Shown: positions 54,811 through 64,000 of the stretch, piece by piece
How the letters are laid out: every line of letters starts with the position of its first letter
How positions within the stretch are numbered: the first letter of the stretch is position 1
Assembly: GCF_003349955.1 (NCBI RefSeq)
Contig: NZ_QLKQ01000011.1
Span: forward strand, 43,501 to 107,500
DNA length: 64,000 bases
Origin: Azospirillum brasilense
GTDB lineage: Bacteria; Pseudomonadota; Alphaproteobacteria; Azospirillales; Azospirillaceae
Direction of reading: 5' to 3'
Translations under genes and position numbers: made by a program
The notes under the pieces: model-generated
Databases searched by the model: none
What the model was told of the DNA's origin: nothing
The model's input: only the letters and a program-made list of their open reading frames with translations

Positions 54811-55678
54811 TCAGGCCAGCAACTCGTCGAGAAGGGCGTGGAGGCGGCGCAGCTCCTGCCATTGCGCCTCGCTGAGCTGCTTGCGGTGCGCCCGCAGCTC
54901 CCCGGCGTCGACGGTGGAAAAGTCCTTGGCGATGCGCTGGACGGCGGAGACGAAGCGCACCGCCGGGGCCGGCTGAACCTTCGCCGCCGCCGCGGAGTCC
55001 GGCTCTCCACCCATCTGGGCGCGCTTGGCCTCGCGCAGCGCCTTGACGGTGCCGCCGTCCTTGATGGTGTCCCACAGCTTCCTCTGGAGGACCGGATCGT
55101 CCACCGCGGCGATCTCCGTCAGGATGCTTTTCGGGACGGAACGGTGGCGCGTTTCAAATTCAGCGACGATGTCGGCCGGCAGACGCAGCAGCGACAGGGT
55201 GCGGGTGACCTCCGCCTGGCTGCGCCCGATCACCTGCCCCAGCGCCTCGTGCGTGTAGTCGTGCCGCTCGATCAGCCGGGCGAAGGCGCGGGCCAACTCC
55301 ATGGCGTCGAGGTCGACGCGCTGGATGTTCTCGATCAGCGCCAGCTCGTCGGGGTCGCCGTCGGTGACGATGGCGAAGATGGTCTGGCGCCCGGCCAACC
55401 CGCAGGCGCGCAGGCGCCGCTCACCCGCGATCAGCCGGTAGTCTCCGTCGCCGAGATCCTGCACGAGAACCGGCTGCTTCAGCCCGTGGCGGGCGATGGA
55501 GTTGGCCAGCTCCTGCAGCGACTGGTCGTCGAAATGGCGGCGCGGCTGGTCGGGATTGGGGTGCACCCGGTCGAGATCGACCTCGATCAGCCGCGGGAAG
55601 TCGGCGGAGAGCCCGAACAGCGCGTCCCCGCCGCGCTGTGCCGCCTTGTCGAAAATGCGGGTGCTGGTCCGTTCGAGT

Positions 55679-55689
<11 letters not shown>
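54811..55689 (-). CDS. parB: chromosome/plasmid partitioning protein ParB
   Basis: A 292-residue ParB. The N-terminal domain holds 'VDLDRVHPNPDQPRRHFDDQ' and the CTP-binding arginine patch 'RLIAGERRLRACGLAG'. The central HTH is 'HEALGQVIGRSQAEVTRTLSLLRLP', and the C-terminal 30 residues should dimerise. It spreads from parS and works with ParA in segregation. An oriV-type iteron is embedded in its coding sequence at 55151. ATG 55689 overlaps parA by 11 bases. Confidence 0.94.
55151..55165 (+). repeat. iteron copy embedded in the parB coding region
   Basis: GTTTCAAATTCAGCG lies within parB and encodes 'AEFET' in the parB frame. It is an exact match to the oriV unit. Confidence 0.78.
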
Positions 55690-56698
<1,009 letters not shown>

Positions 56699-56742
56699 CG
56701 GGCCTCCGGCTTTCCCTGTGTGAGGTCCTTTCTTGCAAAATG

Positions 56743-56782
56743 TGACGCAACTGGTCAAGCCGGAGCGCGCCGAATTGCGTCA
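56743..56782. promoter_or_regulatory. inverted repeat upstream of parA, possible ParA operator
   Basis: TGACGCAA (56743-56750) and TTGCGTCA (56775-56782) are separated by 24 bases, about two and a half helical turns. A TTGACC box (minus strand, 56757-56752) within CGGCTTGACCAGT lies between them and could be the -35 of parA. Confidence 0.5.
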
Positions 56783-56803
56783 AATGGCGGTGGGAGCGGG
56801 GGT

Positions 56804-56819
56804 CATGCGACGTCGTATG
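56804..56819. other. 16-bp near-perfect palindrome upstream of parA, candidate parS
   Basis: CATGCGACGTCGTATG differs by one base from the inner part of the perfect palindrome at 45126-45143. It lies just beyond the parA promoter region. Confidence 0.6.
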
Positions 56820-56925
56820 GGACTATGGTCATAGAAAAGCAGGCTTCGTGCCGGTCGCGGCGAACCGCGGAAAACCGTTCCGCAGTCGAATCGACCGTGA
56901 CCCCGTCAAGCCCATTTTTCGAAGC

Positions 56926-57703
56926 GTTACCAATTCAGCGTTGGGTGGAGGGAGCCGCTTCGATTCGGCCCTTGAATCGCCTGGAGTCCGCCGTTTCAAA
57001 TTCAGCGTCGTATGCCGATTCGAGGGTTTCTGCCGGCGTTTCAAGATCTGCGCGAGACTCGCCGAGTCGGCTAAGCCCTGGAAAGCCTTGGGTTTCCGAG
57101 TCGAATGTTACCAATTCAGCGTTGGAGCCGAGTCGCCTTTGTATCAAATTCAGCGTCGGGTCCGCTTGACAGTTGACGGTCCGCGTCTGGAATCGTCCAT
57201 CCGCTCCGCTGCACGCTTCGGTGGAGGAAGGGGGTTCGGATCACCCTCGAATGCCCGGTTGGCGATTCTCCGACCCTTCCGACGTTGCGTTTTCAGCGAA
57301 GGGGGTCGCGCCAGCACCCGCGCAACCGGTCTAACCGGAGAATCCTATAGGGACTCATATAGGACATGGTTGCGAGTTCAGCGTGGATAACCGCCTTTCG
57401 TGACTCGTCTTCAGCGTGGATGAGCGAGTCCCCGTTGCGACTTCGGCGTCCGCCCCGTTGCGGAATCAGCGAACCGATCCGGCTGGTTTCGCCCGTTGCG
57501 ATTCCAACTCAGCGTGGACAAGCCCGTTCGGCTGTGGACAAGCGGCTCGGCGGCCCTGGATGCTCCGTTGGCGACGCTGATTTTGAAACACCGGCTGGAA
57601 CGCTGGCTCGGGGATCGCCGTGGGGAAGGGGACGGTCGGGTTCGCCAAAGGCCGCTTCGCTGAAGTTGAGTCGGAATCTGCAGCTTCCGTTGCGACTTCA
57701 GCG
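56926..57703. repeat. oriV iteron array upstream of repA
   Basis: A 15-bp unit of consensus GTT-N-C-N-A-N-TTCAGCG recurs on the + strand. Close copies start at 56926, 56993, 57108 and 57142; a second subtype GTTGCG-N3-TCAGCG starts at 57284, 57369, 57434 (TCGGCG), 57457 and 57689; an inverted copy spans 57575-57589. Spacing is irregular. Candidate DnaA boxes (one mismatch) are CGTGGATAA at 57382 and TGTGGACAA at 57533, and an AT-richer patch lies at 57339-57366. No gene is seen from 56820 to 57791. RepA encoded next door should bind here. Confidence 0.82.
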
Positions 57704-57791
57704 ATTCGTGGGATGGACGCGCTTCACAGCCACCACATTTTGTGTTTTCTGAAATGACAGGAACGTGACCGAACGAGGCCGGAGGGGTCCC

Positions 57792-58763
57792 ATGGCGAAA
57801 ATCCACGAGCAGCTTACCCTGGAGGGATTCGAGGCGGTTCTTGCCCGCACCGAAGACCCCAAGGAGCGCCGCCGTGTGATGATGGCCCATGAAGCGCTGT
57901 CCAACGAGATGGACGCGATCGGCTATCTCCACGCCGGTTTCTGCCAGGCCTCGCTGCCGCACCGCAAACCCAAGGACGAGACCGCCCCCTGGGTGCGCAA
58001 CAACGGCAAGTACCAGCTCGTGGTCCGCCCCGGCATCCTGCCGCTGCGCGACGGGACGGTCCTGGACGTCGGCGTTCCCTATGGCGCCAAGGCGCGCCTG
58101 ATCATGATCTACCTGCAGACCGAGGCCCGCAAGACGCGCAGCGCCCATGTGGATCTGGGGCCGAGCATGAGCGCGTGGTTGCGTCGTCTCGGGCTGGCCC
58201 CGACGGGCGGCGAGCGCGGCAACTACAAACCGGTGCGCGAGCAGGTGCTGCGGATCGCCCGTAGCGAATTCACGTTGCGCACCACCACCGGCCCCTCGAC
58301 GGCGGAGATTTCCGACCAGCGCCTGATCGACGGCATCAAGCTGTGGCGGGACGAGGAGGACACGCCGGACCTGTTCCGCACCGGCGGCGAGTGGGTGCGC
58401 TTCGTCCGCCTGACCCAGAGCTTCTTCGAGCATCTGATGGAGCACGCCGTCCCGCTGGACGAGCATGCCATCGCCAAGCTGAAGAACTCCGCCCTGGCGC
58501 TCGACGCCTATGTCTGGCTGGTCCACCGCCTGCACCGGCTGGACAAGCAGACGGTGGTTCCCTGGCACGCCCTGTCGCAGCATTTCGGCTCGGTCAGCGA
58601 ACACCGCGTCCTGGCCTTCCGCCTGAAGGAAGCCCTGAAGGACGTCATGGCCGTCTATCCCGACGCGAACATCGAGCCGACCTCCAAGGGACTCGTGCTG
58701 CGTCCCTCGGCGCCGGCCGTGCCGTCCAACAAGCATCTCGTCCTGCGCCCCGTCCGCGGCTGA
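57792..58763 (+). CDS. repA: plasmid/chromid replication initiator RepA
   Basis: A 323-residue initiator of the RepA_C type (PF04796). 'PYGAKARLIMIYLQTEARKT' and 'VDLGPSMSAWLRRLGLAPTGG' are the core motifs; 'FVRLTQSFFEHLMEHAVPLD' and 'KNSALALDAYVWLVHRLHRL' follow. It should bind the iterons upstream and open oriV. ATG 57792 follows GGAGGGGTCC. A CACATTTTGTG palindrome at 57734-57744 lies in the upstream promoter region and may be an operator. Confidence 0.92.
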   Translation: MAKIHEQLTLEGFEAVLARTEDPKERRRVMMAHEALSNEMDAIGYLHAGFCQASLPHRKPKDETAPWVRNNGKYQLVVRPGILPLRDGTVLDVGVPYGAKARLIMIYLQTEARKTRSAHVDLGPSMSAWLRRLGLAPTGGERGNYKPVREQVLRIARSEFTLRTTTGPSTAEISDQRLIDGIKLWRDEEDTPDLFRTGGEWVRFVRLTQSFFEHLMEHAVPLDEHAIAKLKNSALALDAYVWLVHRLHRLDKQTVVPWHALSQHFGSVSEHRVLAFRLKEALKDVMAVYPDANIEPTSKGLVLRPSAPAVPSNKHLVLRPVRG

Positions 58764-58923
58764 TGGGGTTGCGGCTGAGTGGGTTGCGGTTGTGTGCCGC
58801 AGAGCATGTGACCCGGTGCGTGCTGTGAGTCGTTGAAAGACACCGCCAAGACGTGACATTGTTCATTGGTTGCAGCCATGCCGCGCAGTTCCCGCAGCGG
58901 ATGCCGCGAAAGGGCCAATTCCA

Positions 58924-60159
58924 ATGTCCTACAGGGTCGACGACGATCTCTATCCAGCGCGCGCCGTGGTCTCGATCGAGGCCACCTGGGGAAACCGGAC
59001 GTTTGTCGGTTCAGGTTTCCTGGTCGGCCGAAACGACGTCATCACCGCGTCCCACGTCGTCTACAACGCCGCTCTCGGCGGCAAGCCGAGCAGCCTGAAG
59101 ATCTACCCGTCCTACAATCCCGGCAAGTCGGACAACGTCGCCTACGGCGTCGCCAAATCCCAGTTCTTCACCAATTTCGATCCGGATTCCGACGGCAAGG
59201 TCATCACCGGCGATTTCTACCGGACCACGCAGAGCGGGTCGGAGATCGACGTCGCCCTGCTCACCCTGTCCCAGCCCATCGGCGACAGCTACGGCTATTT
59301 CGGGATCGACTGGTCCTACGGCGGCGGTGCGGCCAGCGTCCTGGGCTATCCCGTCAAGTATGGGCGCTACGAAACCTACGACAGCGGCACCATCCGCCGG
59401 TCGACCGTCGACACGGTCTACTATGTGAACGCGGATCTGGAGATCAATCCCGGGAATTCCGGGGGGCCGATCTATTACAGCTCCGGAGACAAGGTGTTTG
59501 CCGTCGGCGTCGTGTCGACCGCCGTCGGGGCCACCGCGCTTGGCGGTCACGCCTATTGGCTGAAGGACGCCCTGACGGCCAACGATTCCTACATCTCAAG
59601 CGCACCGCCGGCTCCCGAATCGGAGCGGCGCGCCGTGGTGAGCAACGGCTCGTCCAGCCGCGAAGTGCAGATGGAAATCTATGTCGGTCCGGTCGCCACG
59701 CTGAAGAACCTCTTCCTGGGCACCAAATCCATCGAGATCATCATCGGCAGCGACGTCGGCGATTTCTTCAACCTGGGCGCCGGCGACGATGCGGCGGACG
59801 GCAAGGGCGGCGACGATGTTCTCGATGGTGGCACCGGCTCGAATTTCCTGACCGGCGGCTCCGGCACCGACACCTTCTTCCTGGACGGGCGCGGCGGGGG
59901 CGTGACCTGGTCCACCATCACCGATTTCGAACCGAACGAGTGGGCCACCGCCTGGGGATGGAAGGAGGGGCTGTCGACGCTCACCTGGGAGGCGATGGCC
60001 GGTGCCGAGGGGTACAAGGGCGCAACGGCGCACATCGACTTCGACGGCAACGGCAGCATCGACGGCAGCATCACCTTCACCGGAAAAGCCGTCGGTTCGG
60101 TCATCACCATGCCGGGGCAGGTCGGTGCCGACAGCTATCTGGCCTTCCGTCTGGCCTGA
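58924..60159 (+). CDS. trypsin-like serine protease with RTX repeat domain
   Basis: A 411-residue protein. The S1-type protease part has catalytic His44 ('TASHVV'), Asp109 ('SEIDVALL') and Ser179 ('NPGNSGGP'). Residues 273-317 carry glycine-rich RTX nonapeptides ('GAGDDAADGKGGDDVLDGG', 'GGSGTDTFFLD') that bind calcium. There is no N-terminal signal peptide, so type I secretion through a C-terminal signal is expected; no T1SS genes are in the window. ATG 58924 is chosen. It lies 160 bases after repA. Confidence 0.9.
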   Translation: MSYRVDDDLYPARAVVSIEATWGNRTFVGSGFLVGRNDVITASHVVYNAALGGKPSSLKIYPSYNPGKSDNVAYGVAKSQFFTNFDPDSDGKVITGDFYRTTQSGSEIDVALLTLSQPIGDSYGYFGIDWSYGGGAASVLGYPVKYGRYETYDSGTIRRSTVDTVYYVNADLEINPGNSGGPIYYSSGDKVFAVGVVSTAVGATALGGHAYWLKDALTANDSYISSAPPAPESERRAVVSNGSSSREVQMEIYVGPVATLKNLFLGTKSIEIIIGSDVGDFFNLGAGDDAADGKGGDDVLDGGTGSNFLTGGSGTDTFFLDGRGGGVTWSTITDFEPNEWATAWGWKEGLSTLTWEAMAGAEGYKGATAHIDFDGNGSIDGSITFTGKAVGSVITMPGQVGADSYLAFRLA

Positions 60160-60180
60160 CGCCGTCTGGAACCGGCGGCG

Positions 60181-63100
60181 CTACAGCGGCAACAGCAGTT
60201 CCCGTTCCGCCGCCGCCTCTGGCGTTGCCAGCGTCCCGCGGGTGACCGTCACGGCGCTGCGCCCGCCGCCCTGCGGGATGACGCGGACCTGCACGCCGAT
60301 CCGCTCCACCAGCGCCGGCACATGGCTGATGACGCCGACCTGCCGCCCGGTGGCCTGGAGCGCCTCCAGGCAGGACAGCGCCAGATCCAGGCTGCCGGGG
60401 TCCAGCGTCCCGAACCCCTCGTCGATGAACAGCGTGCCGATCCCGGCGCCGCCGCCTTCCGCCATGGCCGACAGGCCGAGCGCCAGGGCCAGCGACACCA
60501 GGAACATCTCGCCGCCGGACAGGCTGTGCACGCCGCGTCGCTCGTCGCCCATCTCGCCGTCCACCACCTGGATCTCCAGGTCGGCCCCGCCCACCCGCTC
60601 CAGCCGGTAGCGGCGGGCGAGATCCGCCAGATGGCGGTTCGCCTGCACCAGCAGCAGGTCGAGGCTGAGGCTCTGGGCGAAGTTGCGCAGCTTCCGCCCG
60701 TCGGCCGAGCCGATGAGCTGCGCCATGGTCGCCCACAGCCCCTGTGCCTTGCGCTGCGCCTCCACCCGGTCGAGCACGGCGGCGAGGCGACCGCGATTCT
60801 CCATGTCCGCGCGCAGCCGGGCCTGAACCTCGCCCAGCCGGCCGCGGGCCTCCTGAAGGCGCCGGCCCGTCTCGGCGCCGCCCGCGGCGGCCTCCTCCGC
60901 ACCGAGCAGGGGGCGCCCGGCGGCGTGGTGCTCCCGCCGCAGCCGCGTCCGCTCCGCCGCCAGAAGCGCCGTCTCGCGCCGCGCCGACTCGAGGGCGGCC
61001 AGAGCCCGCTCCTCCCCAGTCAGCCAGTCCTCGTCCCGGACCAGATGGGCGCGCGCCGTCTCCACCGTCACGCCGCAGCGCTCCGCCGCAGCGGCCAGCG
61101 CGTCGGCCGCGGCCTCCGCCTCGGCGGCGCAACGGCGGGCGGCCTCGCCGCGCGTGGCGACGGTCTGCTCCGCCCCCGACAGGCGGGCCGCCGCGTCCTG
61201 CCGGGCGACGGTGGCCTGCTCGACCAGGGCCTCCGCCCGCTGGCGGGCCTCGGTCAATTCCTTCTTCACCGCGGCCACCGCCCGTCCGCCCAGCAGGGAC
61301 GCCCGTGCCGCGCGCCGCTCTTCCAGCGTCGCGGCGAGCCCCTCGCACCGGCGCCGCGCCGCCCGCTCGGCCTGCCGCGCCCCCTCCAGCTCCGCCGCCT
61401 TGGCGCCGTCCTGCCGTTCCAGGGCCTCCAGGTCGCGCCGCGCCTGGGCCAAGCCCTCGCGCTGGCGCAGGACCTCGGCGACCCGCTGGCGCAGGCCCTC
61501 GCGGAACCCTTCGGAATCGCCGTCGAGGTCGGCGGCCCAGTCCCCCAACCCGGCGAAGGGCTGGGCCAGCTCCGTCCGCACCGTCTGCCGGGCTTCCGCC
61601 GCCTGATCGCGCCGTGCCCGGGACAGGGACTCGGCGTGGCGGGCCGAATCACGCTGTCGGGTCCGCGTCTCGATGGCCCGGTCGGCGTCGGCCAGCGTCG
61701 CGTCCCGGTCCCGGCACGCCTGCACCGCCGCGTCGAGCCGTGCCTTATGGTCCAGCGCCGCCGCCTCGGCCCGCCCGACCTCGGCCAGGTCCGCATCGAC
61801 GCCGGCCAGCCGCCGGGCGACGGTTTCCGCATCCGGCCCGGCCTGCAGGCCGAAGGCCGGTGCCCGTTCCGCCCAGCGCTCCTCCGTCGCCGCCCGTTCC
61901 ACCGCCAGGGCGGCCAGCCGCCCGGCCAGGCTTCCCGCACGCTCCAGCGCCGCCTTCGCCGCGGCGGTCCGGGCGCCGTGATCCATCGCCAGCTCGGTCA
62001 CCTCGCCGCTCAGGCCGGCGACGTGGCGTTCCTGGTCCTCGGCCAGCCGGTCGAGCGGCGTGTGGCCGGTGCCCCACGGGTGCTCCGCGGCGCCGCAGAC
62101 CGGGCAGGCCTCGCCGTCCACCAGCTGGGCGCGCAGGGACGCCACGGTCTCGCTGCGGGCAAGGCGCAGGCGGCGCAGCGCGAGATCCGCCTCCTCCAAC
62201 GCCGCCCGGCGTTGCTCCAGCCGCAGCTTCGTCTCACCGGCGCGGGCCTCCTCCTCCGCGGCGGCCGCGCACTGCTGCTGCCGTTCCGCTTCGGCCTCCG
62301 CGCTGTCCGCCGCCAGCCGCGCGGCCCGCTCCGCCAGCTGGGCCAAGGCCACCAGCCCGTCGCGCCGTTCCGCCAGCGCCGTGCGGCGCCCGCGCAGGCT
62401 GTCCAGCGAGTCCACCGTTTCGGCCTTCAGCGCGGCCAGCGTCCGCTCGGCCGCGTCCCGTCGTTCGGCGGCGTCCCGCCGGACGGCGGCAAGGCGGGCC
62501 AATTCGGCCTCATGGGTCGTGGCCTCCGCGGCGGCGCGGCCGGTTTCCGCCTCCGCCTCACGCGCCACCCTCGTGGAGTCGCGGTGGCGCAGCAGCAGCG
62601 AATCCCAGCGCGCCCATTGGTCGGCCACCGGCCACAATTCCGTCTGGCCGGCCAGCCAGCTCTCGCGCTCCGCCGAGTCGGCACGGGTCCGCTCCAGCGC
62701 CGTCCGGGTGGCGCTCCAGCTCTCCGCAATCCCCTTGGCGTCCGCCTCCGCCGTCGCGGCGTCGGCAAGCGCCCCGGCCCGTTGGCCGGCCAGCGCGGCG
62801 ATCTCGGCGTCCAGGGCGGCGGCCCGCTCCAGCTCCGGTTCGGCGGCGTCGACGGCGCCGCGGGCGGCCTCGTAGGCGCCGCGCACCTCGCGATGCCGGG
62901 CCTCGGCCTGGGCCAGCCGCCCCTGCGCTTCCGTCACCGCCGCGTGGGCGCGGTCCAGCGCCGTCCCGGCGTCCGATGCCGCCGCGGCACAGCGGTCCGC
63001 CTCGCTCAACCGCACCCGCAGGGGCTGAAGCCGGCGCAGCAGAGCGGCTTCCTCCCGCCGCGCGGCGGCCTCCTGCCAGACCAGTTCGGCCCGTGCGCTC

Positions 63101-63942
63101 GCCGCGGCGGCGTCCGCCTCGGCCTTGGCCAGCCGGGCGTCCTGCTCATGCCAGACGACGGCGGCGCGGGCCTGCTCGAACGCGGTTTCCTCCTGCCGGA
63201 CCGCCTCGGCCGCCGCTCCGCCTTCGGTGTCCAGGGCGGCGCGCTCGTCGTCGGTCAGCACGCCGATGCCCGCGCATTGCGCCTCCAGCGCCTCCAGCGC
63301 CCGCTGCTCCTCCCGGGAGCGCTCGTGCGCGGCGACGGAAATGCGGGAATAGATCTCGGTGCCGGTCAGCAGTTCCAGCAGGGCGGAGCGCTCCATCGCC
63401 GGGGCCTTGAGGAAATTGGCGAAATCGCCCTGGGCCAGCAGGACGGCACGGCGGAACTGCTCGAAGCTCAAACCCAGCCGGGTGGAAATCTCGTCCAGCA
63501 CGCTGGTCTTGCCGTCGCCCAGCCGCTTGCCGTCGGCCAGCGCGGTCAGGCTCATCGTCTGCTTTTGCAATTGGCCGCGCGCGTTCTGCCGCGCCCGCCG
63601 CAGCTCCCAGCGCGCCCGGTAGGCGGCGCCGTCGATCCCGGCGAAATCCACCTCGGCCCAGCCGGACCCGGCGCCGCGGCGCAAAACGCTGCGCACGTCG
63701 GTGGTGCTGATGGCGTCGGTGTCGCCGCTGGCGCCCAGCGCCACGCCGCGCCCGTCCGGCAGCCGCGGCATGCGGTCGAACAAAGCGAGGCACAGCGCGT
63801 CCAGGATGGTGCTCTTGCCCGCCCCGGTCGGGCCGGTGATGGCGAACAGCCCGGCGTGGCGGAGCGGTCCGCCGGCCAGTTCCACCGCGAAGGTCCCGTC
63901 CAGGCTGGCCAGATTGCCGCCGCGAATCGCCAGAATCCGCAT
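60181..63942 (-). CDS. sbcC: exonuclease SbcC (Rad50-like ATPase)
   Basis: A 1253-residue SMC-like ATPase that works with SbcD to cut hairpin and protein-blocked DNA ends. The Walker A 'GPTGAGKSTILDALCLALF' is near residues 38-56, a long Ala/Arg/Glu-rich coiled coil fills the centre with the zinc hook 'CPVCG' near residue 612, and the C-terminal half holds 'SLSGGEMFLVSLALALGLS' and Walker B 'LFIDEGFGTLD'. ATG 63942 overlaps the sbcD stop by one base. Confidence 0.94.
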   Translation of the reverse strand: MRILAIRGGNLASLDGTFAVELAGGPLRHAGLFAITGPTGAGKSTILDALCLALFDRMPRLPDGRGVALGASGDTDAISTTDVRSVLRRGAGSGWAEVDFAGIDGAAYRARWELRRARQNARGQLQKQTMSLTALADGKRLGDGKTSVLDEISTRLGLSFEQFRRAVLLAQGDFANFLKAPAMERSALLELLTGTEIYSRISVAAHERSREEQRALEALEAQCAGIGVLTDDERAALDTEGGAAAEAVRQEETAFEQARAAVVWHEQDARLAKAEADAAAASARAELVWQEAAARREEAALLRRLQPLRVRLSEADRCAAAASDAGTALDRAHAAVTEAQGRLAQAEARHREVRGAYEAARGAVDAAEPELERAAALDAEIAALAGQRAGALADAATAEADAKGIAESWSATRTALERTRADSAERESWLAGQTELWPVADQWARWDSLLLRHRDSTRVAREAEAETGRAAAEATTHEAELARLAAVRRDAAERRDAAERTLAALKAETVDSLDSLRGRRTALAERRDGLVALAQLAERAARLAADSAEAEAERQQQCAAAAEEEARAGETKLRLEQRRAALEEADLALRRLRLARSETVASLRAQLVDGEACPVCGAAEHPWGTGHTPLDRLAEDQERHVAGLSGEVTELAMDHGARTAAAKAALERAGSLAGRLAALAVERAATEERWAERAPAFGLQAGPDAETVARRLAGVDADLAEVGRAEAAALDHKARLDAAVQACRDRDATLADADRAIETRTRQRDSARHAESLSRARRDQAAEARQTVRTELAQPFAGLGDWAADLDGDSEGFREGLRQRVAEVLRQREGLAQARRDLEALERQDGAKAAELEGARQAERAARRRCEGLAATLEERRAARASLLGGRAVAAVKKELTEARQRAEALVEQATVARQDAAARLSGAEQTVATRGEAARRCAAEAEAAADALAAAAERCGVTVETARAHLVRDEDWLTGEERALAALESARRETALLAAERTRLRREHHAAGRPLLGAEEAAAGGAETGRRLQEARGRLGEVQARLRADMENRGRLAAVLDRVEAQRKAQGLWATMAQLIGSADGRKLRNFAQSLSLDLLLVQANRHLADLARRYRLERVGGADLEIQVVDGEMGDERRGVHSLSGGEMFLVSLALALGLSAMAEGGGAGIGTLFIDEGFGTLDPGSLDLALSCLEALQATGRQVGVISHVPALVERIGVQVRVIPQGGGRSAVTVTRGTLATPEAAAERELLLPL

Positions 63943-64000
63943 CACGCACCCTCCTGCACGGTCGCGACCAGTTCGTGGAAGGCGGCGAGCAAGGCCGGCT
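63942..64000 (-). CDS. sbcD: exonuclease SbcD, C-terminal end (runs off window)
   Basis: Only the last 18 codons are visible, ending 'FHELVATVQEGA' and TGA at 63944-63942, one base overlapping the sbcC start. Identification rests on the conserved sbcD-sbcC order and coupling, not on motifs. Confidence 0.7.
   Translation of the reverse strand, partial: PALLAAFHELVATVQEGA

Noticed and set aside
56820..57791. Short frames within the origin region as genes
   Set aside because: They contain the iterons, lack the strong third-position GC bias and have no ribosome binding sites; the region is better explained as oriV.
60744..63410. 888-residue plus-strand frame opposite sbcC
   Set aside because: Almost entirely Pro/Arg/Ala, an antisense shadow of sbcC.

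Overview
The window reads as part of a secondary chromosome (chromid) of a high-GC alphaproteobacterium. Azospirillum or a close relative in the Rhodospirillales fits best. Reasons: very high GC with strong third-position bias, ATGA-type gene overlaps throughout, a plasmid-type RepA initiator with iterons and parAB (54.8-58.8 kb), and housekeeping genes on the same molecule (addA, trxA, nadABC, uvrC, guaC, a respiratory formate dehydrogenase). The organism call is inference; no rRNA or tRNA gene was found.

Layout. 0-5.3 kb: the edge of a low-GC DUF3800 gene, then small enzymes (PhhB, zincin, UDG-like protein, sirtuin, LMW phosphatase), a LysR regulator and trxA. 5.5-9.0 kb: addA without addB beside it. 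9.1-15.2 kb: a six-gene operon behind a TPP riboswitch that encodes LuxE-like and LuxC-like enzymes, an NMT1-type ABC importer and an SDR. 15.3-17.2 kb: a methyltransferase and an M20 hydrolase. 17.3-24.8 kb: a complete respiratory formate dehydrogenase operon with its TorD chaperone and DUF3305/DUF3306/ligase-like accessory genes. 25.3-28.9 kb: nadA-nadB-nadC behind two tandem palindromic operators. 29-31.6 kb: glf and guaC. 31.7-36.5 kb: urate catabolism (puuD, hiuH, uraD, an allantoate-amidohydrolase-type gene, M20 hydrolase). 36.6-41 kb: LysR and LacI-type regulators and uvrC. 41-49.7 kb: small proteins, a Tat-exported DUF882 protein, a TolB/TPR membrane protein, YgiQ and an NlpC/P60 protein. 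49.7-51.1 kb: decayed nitrate-assimilation genes abutting a truncated integrase. 51.2-54.8 kb: small genes, RidA, LysR, DUF1275, mug. 54.8-58.8 kb: parB, parA, oriV, repA. 58.9-64 kb: an RTX serine protease and sbcC/sbcD.

The most interesting system is the TPP-riboswitch operon. It pairs a thiamine-type importer with enzymes that would convert a carboxylic acid to an aldehyde (LuxE activation, LuxC reduction) and probably to an alcohol (SDR). No luciferase or thi biosynthesis gene is present, so I infer a salvage route for an oxidised thiamine-related compound. The second is the replication/partition layout: a 15-bp iteron occurs in an array upstream of repA and also at isolated sites up to 6 kb away, including inside parB, and a perfect 18-bp palindrome at 45.1 kb is nearly repeated just upstream of parA (candidate parS).

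Two families of palindromic REP/BIME-like repeats sit in many intergenic gaps, and one copy supplies the C-terminus of the DUF3306 gene.
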